DNA of 42,562 bases from JAMOBE01 sp039908285 (GTDB lineage: Bacteria; Pseudomonadota; Alphaproteobacteria; Rhodospirillales; Rhodospirillaceae), in assembly GCA_039908285.1 (NCBI GenBank), contig JAMOBE010000026.1, positions 1 through 42,562 on the forward strand, given 5' to 3'. The position numbers and the translations under genes are program-made. This document shows positions 14,904-22,530 of this stretch, piece after piece; the stretch's first letter is position 1; each line of letters begins with the position of its first letter. A model generated the notes under the pieces. The model had not been told where the DNA came from, made no database searches, and was given only the letters and a program-made list of their open reading frames with translations.

Positions 14904-15010
14904 AAAGAAAGTTTGCGAGGCGCAGAAATGCCCCACGCGCTCCCCATGACTTTTCATCCTGGTGAAAAATGGGGAGTGTGAGGGCCTCAGACCCTCACAT
15001 CTTCTCTTTC
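14904..15010 (+). repeat. dispersed structured repeat, copy A
   Basis: Contains two consecutive hairpins: CTCCCCAT ... TTTTCA-tcctgg-TGAAAA ... ATGGGGAG (14940-14976) and GTGAGGG-cctcaga-CCCTCAC (14978-14998). The sequence recurs at 22565-22700 with the hairpins kept. The role is unknown; a non-coding RNA, a bidirectional terminator or a mobile palindrome are all possible. Confidence 0.7.
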
Positions 15011-15020
15011 TATTTGTCTT

Positions 15021-15180
15021 AGGCCTTGCTCAGAAATATCCGCTTCGTCTTGCTTGTCTTTTGGTCCGTCCGCGGCGTTGCGTCAAGGGTTGCGTACCGC
15101 CGGTACGCGCCCCTTGACGCGCTTGGCGGACGAACCAAAATCCGGCGCAATCTGAAGCGGATATTTCTGAGCAAAGCCTT
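15021..15180. repeat. 160-bp fold-back (long inverted repeat) element
   Basis: The left end GCTCAGAAATATCCGCTTC (15028-15046) is mirrored exactly by GAAGCGGATATTTCTGAGC (15154-15172). Inside, TTTTGGTCCGTCCGC pairs with GCGGACGAACCAAAA, and GCGTCAAGGG with CCCTTGACGC, around a centre GTACCGCCGGTAC. Arms are ~78 bp with few mismatches. Translation in either direction gives the same peptide-like string (RNIRF ... AYRRYA), an effect of the symmetry, not a gene. Confidence 0.85.
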
Positions 15181-15192
15181 ATACCAACAAAG

Positions 15193-15222
15193 AACGGGCC
15201 GCGGCGGATGCCGCGGCCCGTT
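15193..15222 (-). terminator. intrinsic terminator of actP
   Basis: A perfect 13-bp stem (AACGGGCCGCGGC) with loop GGAT lies 62 bases after the actP stop. On the minus strand it is followed by CTTTGTTGG, a weak T-rich tail. Confidence 0.7.
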
Positions 15223-15283
15223 CCTGGTCACCGACCCATGGGGTTTTCAGATTACCGACCCGTGGGGTCGATGGGTCTCTCGA

Positions 15284-16861
15284 TCAGGTCTCACCCATGA
15301 TGGCGCGGCGTTCCACCTCGTCAAAGCCGGCGGACGCCGACCGCTCGGGCGCGATCAGGGACACCAGCATGCCGACGAGGAACGACCCGGTCATGGTGAA
15401 CAGAGCCGGATTCTTCAGCGGGAAGAACCACCACTGGGCCATGACCATGTCGGTGTGCGCCTTCAATGCCGCCGGATCCTTCGGTCCCGGACCCAGGAGA
15501 TCGATCTGGACGGTCGGGCCGAGGTAGATCAGGAGCAGGGTACCGAAGGCGCCGAACAGAATCGCCGACACGGCGCCCCAGGTGGTGAACGGCCGCCAGA
15601 AGATGGACAGCACCAGGGACGGGAAGTTGGCCGAGGCCGCGATGGAGAAGGTGAGCCCCACCATGTAGGCCACGTTCTGACCCTGGAACAGGATGCCGAG
15701 CAGAACCGCGCTGGCTCCGAGGATGACCGAGGCCATGCGCGCCACGGCAAGCTGCTCCTTCTCCGGCGCCTTGCCACCGCGCACCACGTTGACCCACAGG
15801 TCGTGGGACAGCGCCGCCGCGCCGGACAAGGTCAAACCTGCCACCACCGCGAGAATCGTCGCGAAGGCCACCGCGCAGATGAAGCCGAAGAACATGTCGC
15901 CGGCCAGGGCCTTGGCCAGCAGCGGCGCCGCCATGTTGCCGCCCGGATTGGCCGCCTTGACCGCGTCCTGACCCACCAGCACCATGGCGCCGAAGCCCAG
16001 GATGAAGGTGATGAGATAGAACGCGCCGATCCAGATGGTCGCCCAGGCCACCGACTTGCGGGCCTGCTGGGCGTCGGGAACGGTGTAGAAGCGCATCAGA
16101 ATGTGGGGCAGGCCGGCGGTGCCGAACATCAGGGCAAGACCGAGGGACACCGCGTCCCAGGCGCCGGTCACCACCTTGGTGCCGGGCTCCAGAACCTTGG
16201 AGCCGTACTTTTCCGATGCGGCGGCGAACAGTTCCGCCGGGTTGAAGTGGAACTGGGCAAGAACGAGAATCGCCATTATGCTGGCGCCCCCCAGCAGCAG
16301 TCCGGCCTTGATGATCTGCACCCAGGTGGTGGCGATCATGCCGCCGAACAGCACGTAGATCATCATGACGGTGCCGACGATAACCACGGCCGTGGTGTAA
16401 TCAAGGTTGAACAGCAGCTTGATCAGCGTGCCGGCACCCACCATCTGACCAATCAGATAGGTCAGAACCACGATGAGGGTGCCGATGGCCGTGGCGATGC
16501 GCACCGGCTTCTGCTGCAGACGATAGGCCACCACGTCGGTGAAGGTGTACTTGCCGAGGTTGCGGATCGGTTCGGCGAGCAGGAAGACGATGATGGGCCA
16601 GCCCACCAGCCAGCCGGTGGAGTAGATCAGGCCATCAAAGCCGTTCAAGGCGACGATGCCGGCGATGCCGAGGAAACTCGCCGCGCTCATGTAGTCGCCG
16701 GCGAGGGCAAGGCCGTTCTGGAAGCCGGTGATCGAGCGGCCGGCCGCGAAGTACTCGGAGGCGGTTTTGGTCTTCTTCGCCGCCCAGTAGGTGATCCCGA
16801 GGGTCAGGGCGATGAACAGGAAGAAAAAGACGATTGCGATTGAGTTTGTTTCTGCGCCCAT
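15284..16861 (-). CDS. actP: cation/acetate symporter ActP
   Basis: Sodium:solute symporter-family permease (525 aa, usual ActP length ~550) that imports acetate and other short carboxylates. About thirteen hydrophobic segments span the protein. Family signatures include SEYFAAGRSITGFQNGLALAGDYMSAASFLG near the N-terminus (key parts AGRSI and GDYMSAASFLG), FTDVVAYRL, and GTAGLPHILMRFYTVPDAQQAR, the sodium-symporter motif (GLPHILMRF). It starts just downstream of the DUF485 gene (stop at 16865), as in E. coli yjcH-actP, with GGGGA ahead of the ATG. There is no acs or cognate two-component system in view. Transcription ends at the hairpin at 15193-15222. Confidence 0.93.
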   Translation of the reverse strand: MGAETNSIAIVFFFLFIALTLGITYWAAKKTKTASEYFAAGRSITGFQNGLALAGDYMSAASFLGIAGIVALNGFDGLIYSTGWLVGWPIIVFLLAEPIRNLGKYTFTDVVAYRLQQKPVRIATAIGTLIVVLTYLIGQMVGAGTLIKLLFNLDYTTAVVIVGTVMMIYVLFGGMIATTWVQIIKAGLLLGGASIMAILVLAQFHFNPAELFAAASEKYGSKVLEPGTKVVTGAWDAVSLGLALMFGTAGLPHILMRFYTVPDAQQARKSVAWATIWIGAFYLITFILGFGAMVLVGQDAVKAANPGGNMAAPLLAKALAGDMFFGFICAVAFATILAVVAGLTLSGAAALSHDLWVNVVRGGKAPEKEQLAVARMASVILGASAVLLGILFQGQNVAYMVGLTFSIAASANFPSLVLSIFWRPFTTWGAVSAILFGAFGTLLLIYLGPTVQIDLLGPGPKDPAALKAHTDMVMAQWWFFPLKNPALFTMTGSFLVGMLVSLIAPERSASAGFDEVERRAIMGET

Positions 16862-16864
16862 CGG

Positions 16865-17134
16865 TCATCCCCTCAGTTCGCGGATGCGGTTGTCGTAGGT
16901 GCCATTCGCCCAGCGGACGTAGATCAGCACCAGCACCCACGCCAGGACGATCACCGATGCCCCAAGCAGGATGCCGAGGGACAGCCCCTTGGTCAGGATG
17001 GTCGCCAGCAGCGGTTTGTTGAACGCCACCAGAAGGATGAAACCGAAGTATATTGCAAGCATGCCGATACTGAGTGATATCGCCACGCGCCATCGCGTCG
17101 CCGCGAGCGCGTGCAGTGCCTGAGCACGATCCAT
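16865..17134 (-). CDS. DUF485 small membrane protein (YjcH-like) of the acetate symporter operon
   Basis: 89-aa inner-membrane protein with two hydrophobic segments (about 17-40 and 50-76) and a short charged C-terminal tail (RWANGTYDNRIRELRG), the pattern of the DUF485 family that nearly always precedes actP. Its function is not established; association with the symporter is inferred from co-occurrence. The ATG at 17134 is preceded by AGAGGAG (about ten bases); the frame is open 51 codons further, but that part has no DUF485 similarity. Three bases separate its stop from the actP start. Confidence 0.88.
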   Translation of the reverse strand: MDRAQALHALAATRWRVAISLSIGMLAIYFGFILLVAFNKPLLATILTKGLSLGILLGASVIVLAWVLVLIYVRWANGTYDNRIRELRG

Positions 17135-17423
17135 GATGAAGAACTCCTCTGTCTTTTGGCCTTGTATTATGTACTTGGTAGTGTCAGCGCAAAATCGCCC
17201 TCCGTCAAGGATGGCGTGCTCACGCACGACGCAACCCCCGATCCGCACCCGTCGAATCGGTGGGCCGCCCTGCTCTCCGATATGCACCCAACGACCGATG
17301 GCCTGAGGCCGCGGCAGCGGTGCCGGCCATACCCCCTTTCTTTCGGGACCCGGCGATCCGCCCCCTGCGGCGCCGCTGTCCGGAGTTATCGTGTTATCTT
17401 TATGGTCCAGCTCAACGTAGTCC
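17135..17423. other. intergenic region upstream of the DUF485-actP operon
   Basis: No gene seen. It must contain the minus-strand promoter of the acetate operon; AT-rich sequence around 17160-17180 is the likely place, but no clean -35/-10 pair was found. Confidence 0.5.
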
Positions 17424-17451
17424 TTGACGTGGCCCGTCGCTGGGCTACGTT
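17424..17451 (+). promoter_or_regulatory. promoter of tRNA-Ile2
   Basis: TTGACG (17424-17429) and TACGTT (17446-17451) with a 16-base spacer, 24 bases ahead of the mature tRNA 5' end. Confidence 0.5.
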
Positions 17452-17475
17452 CTGTGTGCGTCGGCTTCCCCCGGT

Positions 17476-17552
17476 GGGCCTGTAGCTCAAGTGGTTAGAG
17501 CGGGCCGCTCATAACGGTCTGGTTTCAGGTTCGAGTCCTGACGGGCCCACCA
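17476..17552 (+). tRNA. ileX: tRNA-Ile2 (anticodon CAU, lysidine type)
   Basis: 77-nt cloverleaf with the CCA encoded. The acceptor stem GGGCCTG pairs with CGGGCCC, the anticodon stem GGCCG pairs with CGGTC, and the anticodon CAT lies at 17510-17512 in the loop CTCATAA; the T arm is CAGGTTCGAGTCCTG. The anticodon alone would say Met, but the body (GTAGCTCAAGTGGTTAGAGC and the CTCATAA loop) resembles the minor isoleucine tRNA whose C34 is modified to lysidine by TilS to read AUA. An elongator tRNA-Met is the alternative. Confidence 0.85.
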
Positions 17553-17647
17553 GGAGGCCGCCGCATTATGCCCAGGATACCGCATTTCGTGACCCCCACG
17601 CAAGGCGGGGCAACAATTCCTGATATGGCCCGCCAGCCCCGGTTCGG

Positions 17648-17980
17648 GGCGTCATGCCGTCCAGCGGAAAGATCGATTCATTCGATCTGATACCGTGCGT
17701 GCGTTGAGAAAAAAGACGCAACACGGATGAACACGGATAAGAAGAGATGAACACGGATGCAGGATAATCGTGAGAGCGCGCCGCATTCAATCTCATAAAT
17801 AGAGATATTATGTTATTAAAACTGGCTATCTATATGACGCGTCTGAAGCTAATGTCAAACTCCGCTACATCAGAGTTTATCCGTGCCTTATCCGCGTTCA
17901 TCCGTGCTGCATCTTTTTTCTCAACGCACGCGCGGAGTAGGGCCGCATGATTCGGACTTTCCGCTTGCCGGAATTACGCC
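17648..17980. repeat. 333-bp inverted-repeat (MITE-like) element
   Basis: Arms 17648-17741 and 17887-17980 are imperfect inverted copies: both, read inward, give GGCGT(C/A)AT(G/T)CCG, then AGCGGAAAG, then CGTGCGTTGAGAAAAAAGA and CACGGATGAAC(A/G)CGGATAAG. The 145-bp middle is AT-rich, carries more GATGAACACGGAT motifs and has no gene. The right arm's tip overlaps the 3' end of the HD-GYP gene. Confidence 0.8.
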
Positions 17981-19074
17981 GATACCAGGACGGCTCCCGC
18001 GGTTTCGCCTTCGGGATCGCGGTACTTGTCGCGGATGGCGAGGACGTCCGGCAGGACCTGTCGGAACAGGGGGACCAGTCGGGGGTCGAACTGGCGGCCG
18101 GTCTGTTTTTCGATCTCGGCCATGGCATCGTCCACCGACCAGGCTTTCTTGTAAGGGCGCTCGGAGGTCAGCGCGTCGAACACGTCGCAGAGTGAGGTGA
18201 TGCGGGCCACCAGAGGAATCTCCTCGCCCTTCAGGCCGCGGGGGTACCCGGTCCCGTCCCATTTCTCGTGGTGGCAGAGCGCCACATCCCGCGCCATCAC
18301 CATGAGATCGGACTGGTGACCATCCAGGAGATCGGCGCCGATGGTCACGTGGGTCTTCATGATTTCCCATTCGGCATAGTCGAGCTTGCCGGGCTTGAGC
18401 AGGACCCGGTCGGGAATGCCTATTTTGCCGATGTCATGCATGGGGCTGGCGTTCAGCAGCAGATCGCACTGCCGTTCATCCAGGCCGGCGGCGCGCGCGA
18501 GCACGGCGCAGGCGTGACTCATGCGCACCACATGCATGCCGGTTTCGTTGTCCTTGAACTCGGCGGCCCGGCCAAGCCGGCGGATGATGTCGAAGCGAGT
18601 CGCCTCCAGCTCGGCGGTGCGTTCGCGGACCTTGCGCTCCAGGTCCTGGTTCTGGCGAAGCACCTCGAGGTGCAAAAGGCGTACCTCGAGCATGTTGCGA
18701 ATCCGGTTCAGTACCTCGAGGTGGTCGAAGGGCTTGTGCAGGAAATCGCGGGCTCCCTCCCCCAGGGCACGAATCTTGGTCTCCCGGTCGGAATGGGCGG
18801 TGAGGACCAGGATGGGGACGTAGTCGTCCCGATGGATCTCCGCGAGCTGCTCCATCACCTGGAAGCCGTCCAGGTAGGGCATGTTGATGTCGAGGAGGAC
18901 GAGGTCGATGCGCCGCGACCGGCAGACGTCCGCCGCCTGCCGCGAATCGGTGATGCTGATCACGGTGCCATAGCCCGCGGCCTCCAGGATGCCGTTGAGC
19001 AGCAGGATGTTGACCCTGTTGTCGTCCACCACCAGAATCGTGGCGTCCTGTATGCGCCGGGGCACATCGCTCAT
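17974..19074 (-). CDS. response regulator with HD-GYP cyclic-di-GMP phosphodiesterase domain
   Basis: 366-aa two-domain protein. The N-terminal receiver domain (~12-125) has VVDDN (16-19 region), the phospho-acceptor D62 in LLDINMP, T92 and K114 in HKPFD. A coiled linker (~130-160) leads to the HD-GYP domain (~165-345): HDIGKIGIPD (H213, D214) and HHEKWDGTGYPRGLKG with GYP at 276-278, the set that marks active enzymes hydrolysing c-di-GMP to pGpG/GMP. Signalling would couple phosphorylation by an unlinked histidine kinase to c-di-GMP breakdown, affecting motility or biofilm. GGGGGAG lies ahead of the ATG. The final codons and the TAA stop sit inside the right arm of the 333-bp inverted repeat, so the C-terminus may have been set by its insertion. 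Confidence 0.92.
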   Translation of the reverse strand: MSDVPRRIQDATILVVDDNRVNILLLNGILEAAGYGTVISITDSRQAADVCRSRRIDLVLLDINMPYLDGFQVMEQLAEIHRDDYVPILVLTAHSDRETKIRALGEGARDFLHKPFDHLEVLNRIRNMLEVRLLHLEVLRQNQDLERKVRERTAELEATRFDIIRRLGRAAEFKDNETGMHVVRMSHACAVLARAAGLDERQCDLLLNASPMHDIGKIGIPDRVLLKPGKLDYAEWEIMKTHVTIGADLLDGHQSDLMVMARDVALCHHEKWDGTGYPRGLKGEEIPLVARITSLCDVFDALTSERPYKKAWSVDDAMAEIEKQTGRQFDPRLVPLFRQVLPDVLAIRDKYRDPEGETAGAVLVSA

Positions 19075-19131
19075 CAGGGTCTCCCCCTTCCTTTCCTGCC
19101 CCCGGCCTTGCAGGCCCGGCCGTTTCGTCTG

Positions 19132-19368
19132 TCAGTGTACGCTGAATGGTTCCAGATCGTACTGGCGAATGGCGGCGAATGCCAGATCCCGACGAGGGGC
19201 TACCCCCATTTCCGTGCCGTTGGCCGCGTGGATCGACCAGGCGACCTCGTTGTCGACCACGACCCGCTTCACGAAGGCGACATTCTGCAGCCCCCACTGC
19301 GCCAGATCGTCGTCCGACATGACGCGCTCCATCGCGCGCGGCGGCTTGCTGTCCATATGCGGCTTCAT
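19132..19368 (-). CDS. DUF1150 protein, Hsp20 partner gene
   Basis: 78-aa protein of the alphaproteobacterial DUF1150 family: QNVAFVKRVVVDNEVAWSIHAANGT in the middle (core NVAFVKRV and IHAANGT) and the typical ending AAIRQYDLEPFSVH. The function is unknown; it habitually follows a small heat-shock protein gene, and here it lies 54 bases downstream of hsp20 in the same direction, so a shared stress operon is likely. The ATG at 19368 is preferred over 19404; AAAGAG precedes it. It is too small for enzymatic guesses. Confidence 0.8.
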   Translation of the reverse strand: MKPHMDSKPPRAMERVMSDDDLAQWGLQNVAFVKRVVVDNEVAWSIHAANGTEMGVAPRRDLAFAAIRQYDLEPFSVH

Positions 19369-19422
19369 GGCATCGCTCTTTCGTTCTGTCCGGACGGGCC
19401 CCAATCCAGGTCAGGATCCAGG

Positions 19423-19920
19423 TCAGCCCCCGGCACCACGCACATCCACATCCACATCCACATCCACATCAATGGCCTTGCGGCGTCCACCATTGCTCCG
19501 GGCGGTCGAGGACTTGTCGATTCTGATGGTCCGCACCCTGGGTTCGGACGGCGGCCGTTCCAGGTCCACGTGCAGCAGGCCATTGTCGAGGGCCGCCCCC
19601 TTCACCTCGATTCCCTCGGCAAGAACGAAGCTGCGCTGGAACTGCCGCGCGGCGATGCCGCGAAAGAGGAACACCCGATCCTTGTCCTCCTCCTGTTGCC
19701 GACCGCGCACGATGAGCTGGTTGTCCTCGATCGAAACGCTGAGATCCTCCTCGGCGAAACCGGCCACCGCCAGGGTGATGCGCAAGCCCCATTCACCGAT
19801 CTGTTCAATGTTGTAGGGAGGATATCCCTCGGCCGACGTCTTTGATATCCGGTCGAGGACCCGTTCGAAGTGATCGAAGCCCAATAGAAGCGGGCTGCTG
19901 AACACGGAAACACGCGACAC
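19423..19920 (-). CDS. small heat-shock protein Hsp20 (IbpA-type)
   Basis: 165-aa alpha-crystallin-domain chaperone that holds unfolding proteins for later refolding. The N-terminus VFSSPLLLGFDHFERVLDRI and YPPYNIEQIGEW are typical of alphaproteobacterial IbpA-class proteins (shown by SPLLLGFDHFER and PPYNIE), followed by the crystallin domain (~40-140). GTG at 19920 is chosen: GGGGAG lies seven bases upstream, while the TTG at 19938 lacks a site. The C-terminal tail is odd: after KAI come five Asp-Val pairs, encoded by five exact CACATC (plus strand) hexamers, then RGAGG; the usual IxI/V anchor would have to be the RTIRI segment or the DV tail. Confidence 0.9.
   Translation of the reverse strand: MSRVSVFSSPLLLGFDHFERVLDRISKTSAEGYPPYNIEQIGEWGLRITLAVAGFAEEDLSVSIEDNQLIVRGRQQEEDKDRVFLFRGIAARQFQRSFVLAEGIEVKGAALDNGLLHVDLERPPSEPRVRTIRIDKSSTARSNGGRRKAIDVDVDVDVDVRGAGG
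19441..19470. repeat. hexanucleotide tandem repeat (5 x CACATC) in hsp20
   Basis: Five perfect six-base units encode alternating Val/Asp in the Hsp20 tail. Slippage would change the number of Asp-Val pairs without shifting the frame. Confidence 0.9.
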
Positions 19921-20442
19921 ATCCGTTCTCCCCGGCAAGAGCGAGCACGTAGTCCAGGGGCCCGATGACCGGCACCCGTACCTCAGTCCGACGTCGACAC
20001 CGAAAGCGACTCCGGCCCGACGGCCTGTTCCGATGGCGGCCCCAAAGGCGCCTCCACCTCGGAAGATCTAAGGCCGTCGGCAGCGACGTCAAGTTCCACG
20101 GCGCTCCAAGTTTCCGACCTCTTCCCACCGAGGTCAAGAGAGGAACCTCGGACCGGGAACACCGCTGATCGCAGCCTTTGTGGTCATCGTCATCGCACCC
20201 TCCATAGGCTGGGCGACCGACATCGGCCGTCGCGAGTCAGTACAAACTTCCGTCGGTCTGAATCAATCTCCAGTCTACCCTGCAACCCGTCACGGAGACG
20301 CTTCTCCACGAAAAAGGGATAGCTTTCCGGTCAGAGTGTGGTAAGACGGGGGACGAAAACGGCGGTTTTTCCACGTAGAACAGCGGCAGGGACATCCTGC
20401 CCGACGCGGCGGTTCCGCAGGTCGTTACAAAGGCGTCGGTTG
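19921..20442. other. intergenic region between hsp20 and the proline-rich gene
   Basis: Divergent promoter region of ~520 bp. Short open frames here lack ribosome binding sites and any family resemblance. Apart from the RpoH-like candidate nothing is recognised. Confidence 0.5.
20066..20093 (-). promoter_or_regulatory. candidate heat-shock (RpoH-type) promoter of hsp20
   Basis: On the minus strand CTTG, 17 bases, then CTTAGAT resembles the alphaproteobacterial sigma-32 pattern (CTTG-N17/18-CYTATNT) with one mismatch. It lies about 146 bases before the GTG start. Confidence 0.3.
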
Positions 20443-21870
20443 ATGAAACGGGGTCCGATTCTTACGGCCATAGTCGTCCTCCCGATCCTTTTCCTGGCGT
20501 GGACTTCAATCAGTTGGGCTCAGTCTGGCTCGACACCCCGATATCTGGCAAAGCCATCGGCGGACGGCCTTCCGGCGGATACCTATCCGCCGGAGGAGGG
20601 CTACCCGCCGGAGGCGGTCAGGCCCTGGCTCGCTCCGCCGTCCGCGGCGGTGATCGTCGAGTCGCGGCGGGCGGCGGCGCCACCGGGCGGCTGCCAGCCG
20701 CCATGGGCCGGGCCGCCACCATGGGCCTTCGCGCCGCCGCCCCCGCCGCCGCGGGAGCGTGCGGCCCTGCCGCCACCACCGCCCGGTCCCTACGGCGCGT
20801 CGTCGCTGTGGGCCGCCATGCGGTCGGCCGAGTCGCCGCAGGCCCAGGGCTACGCGCCACCGCAGGCTTATCCGCCGGAGGATTATCCACCTCAGGCCTA
20901 TGCGCCGCAGGGTTACCCGGAGCAGCCCTACGGCCCGGCGTACGGGCAGGTGGGGCAGGGGTATGGCTACCCGCCGCCCTGGGCCATGGCCTACGCTCCG
21001 CCGCCCTATCCGCACCCGTACCCGTACCCATATCCATATCCGGCCGAGCCCGAGTCGCCGTACTGGCGCGAGCCCGGGCCGCCTCCCTCATGGGCGTCAT
21101 CGCCATGGGGTCCCCCGCCGTGGGGGCCGCCGCCCGGGGCCGTGGCTTATCGTCCTCCGCCACCGTCGATGCCGCCGCCCGCATACTACGCGTACAGAGG
21201 CCAGGACTATTATGGCCAGCAGCCGGGGTGGCCGGTGCCGCCCGGTATGGCCCAGGCCCGCGTCCAGCGGCCACCACCAGCCTATCGGCTGACCTATGAT
21301 GGATCACGAGTCGCACCGGCGGTGCCTCAGTCCTACGGCTACGGCTACGGCTACGGCCCCTCCTCACGGGAGCGCACCGTCCGCGTGCCGACGAGCCAGG
21401 AGCCCGGTGCGCCGCCGGCCCGTGGCTGGTATCCTCCGAATGCGGGGGCTGCGCGGTCGCAGGCCACCGCCACTGCCGCACCATCGCCGCCGGCCATGGC
21501 CGAGCCGCCGTCGCCGTGGAGGGTAGCCCCGGGCATGCCCGAGCCACGCTGGGGCGCCCCACGACCACCGGCGGACATGCCCTTCATGTCGGCTCCGTGG
21601 CCCGCCTATTCCCATTCCGGAGCGGGCGCCGGCCCTGGCCCATCGGCGGACGATTCCGCCGGGTCCGGATATGGGCATGACTACGGGACGCCGCCGTCCT
21701 TCGACAGTGCGGATGTCCCCGAGCCATTCTCCGGGGCGACGGCGTCGACGGCCAGGGCACCGCCTGGTACCGACGCGTCGGGACGCACGAACGGTTCCAC
21801 CGGCAGACGGATACCCATTCCACCGTGGGCCAATGCACCCCTGGGTGTGACCGGTGTCGGCGCCCCCTGA
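20443..21870 (+). CDS. exported proline/tyrosine/glycine-rich low-complexity protein
   Basis: 475 aa with a clear signal peptide (MKRGPILTAIVVLPILFLAW, cleavage probably after ISWAQ, ~26). The mature protein is almost wholly low complexity: PPP and PPPW runs, QAYPPEDYPPQAY-type repeats, a PYPHPYPYPYPYP stretch and a GYGYGYGYG stretch, with very few charged clusters and no recognisable domain. Such a composition suggests an extended, disordered periplasmic or surface protein, possibly adhesive, structural or metal/haem-interacting; this is inference. Two parts are encoded by six-base repeats (near 21010-21040 and 21333-21356). The ATG at 20443 is used because it begins the signal peptide; the frame is open 35 codons earlier. 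The ribosome binding site is weak. The cytochrome gene follows after 24 bases. Confidence 0.75.
   Translation: MKRGPILTAIVVLPILFLAWTSISWAQSGSTPRYLAKPSADGLPADTYPPEEGYPPEAVRPWLAPPSAAVIVESRRAAAPPGGCQPPWAGPPPWAFAPPPPPPRERAALPPPPPGPYGASSLWAAMRSAESPQAQGYAPPQAYPPEDYPPQAYAPQGYPEQPYGPAYGQVGQGYGYPPPWAMAYAPPPYPHPYPYPYPYPAEPESPYWREPGPPPSWASSPWGPPPWGPPPGAVAYRPPPPSMPPPAYYAYRGQDYYGQQPGWPVPPGMAQARVQRPPPAYRLTYDGSRVAPAVPQSYGYGYGYGPSSRERTVRVPTSQEPGAPPARGWYPPNAGAARSQATATAAPSPPAMAEPPSPWRVAPGMPEPRWGAPRPPADMPFMSAPWPAYSHSGAGAGPGPSADDSAGSGYGHDYGTPPSFDSADVPEPFSGATASTARAPPGTDASGRTNGSTGRRIPIPPWANAPLGVTGVGAP
21333..21356 (+). repeat. hexanucleotide tandem repeat (4 x TACGGC)
   Basis: Four exact units encode a Tyr-Gly repeat in the proline-rich protein. 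Confidence 0.9.
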
Positions 21871-21894
21871 ACAGATGGGGAGGATGGCAACGTC

Positions 21895-22350
21895 ATGAGG
21901 GGCTGTTTCGCATCCTGGCTGGCCGTTGGTCTGTGGGGAGTCTCGGCGGTGACCGGAGCGGTGCTGTTCGTGCGCGGCCAGACGGAGCCGGCTCACGACG
22001 GACGCACGGCCCTTGTCCTGAGCGAGCAGGAAGCTGTGTTCATGCTCACCGAGATGCGCGGCATGATGGGATCGGTGCAGGGCATCCTGAAGGGGCTGGC
22101 CAGCAACGACCTCCGGGGGATCCAGGATTCGGCGCGCGCCAGCGGTGCGGCCCTGGGCCACGGCGTGCCGGCCTCGCTGACGGTCAAGCTGCCTCTGTCC
22201 TTCAAGGAGCAGGGCCAGGCGGTGCATGCGGGCTTCGACGACCTGGCCGTTGCCGCGTCCCAGGGCGAAACCATGTCCATGCTGACCGGCCGCCTGGCGA
22301 CCCAGCTTGGGCGCTGCGTCACCTGCCACGCCACATACCGGCTGCGGTAG
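21895..22350 (+). CDS. membrane-anchored or exported c-type cytochrome (c'/c-556-like)
   Basis: 151-aa protein with an N-terminal hydrophobic segment (about 5-27; signal or anchor) and a single haem-attachment motif C141-V-T-C144-H145 only six residues from the C-terminus. A mostly helical body with a C-terminal CxxCH is the layout of the four-helix cytochrome c'/c-556 class; a methionine in the first helix (M50, M54, M57 or M58) could be the sixth ligand. Likely periplasmic electron carrier or gas-binding protein. It follows the proline-rich exported protein by 24 bases with GGGGAGG in between, so the two are probably co-transcribed. The family assignment is from layout; similarity to named members is low by eye. 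Confidence 0.72.
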   Translation: MRGCFASWLAVGLWGVSAVTGAVLFVRGQTEPAHDGRTALVLSEQEAVFMLTEMRGMMGSVQGILKGLASNDLRGIQDSARASGAALGHGVPASLTVKLPLSFKEQGQAVHAGFDDLAVAASQGETMSMLTGRLATQLGRCVTCHATYRLR

Positions 22351-22530
22351 TCATACCGGCGAGCGTAACGACTGACCCGTGAAAGAATTGGGCTGCCGCC
22401 CAAACCCCCATTTATTTATTGGGGGTCTGGGGCCTGTCACGCCGAAGGCGTGCCTTTGGCACGACGCCCTGCCCCTTCGGGTGAGTCGAGAGTTGCTGCA
22501 ACACATTGATCGGCATTGAAAATTTCATTC

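Larger units (their letters stand above)
14797..15192. repeat. intergenic block of two structured repeats
   Basis: No gene is seen. From ~14904 to ~15010 lies a structured repeat shared with 22565-22700, and from 15021 to 15180 a fold-back element. ATACCGGCGAGCG at 14798-14810 also occurs directly after the cytochrome gene at 22353-22365, ahead of the other copy of the structured repeat. Confidence 0.7.

Noticed and set aside
15019..15231. Small gene RNIRF...AYRRYA in the fold-back element
   Set aside because: The same peptide appears on both strands because the DNA is palindromic; it is not a coding signal.
17476..17552. Elongator or initiator tRNA-Met
   Set aside because: The anticodon is CAU, but the body and the CTCATAA loop context fit tRNA-Ile2 better; initiator features (unpaired 1-72, three GC pairs in the anticodon stem) are absent.
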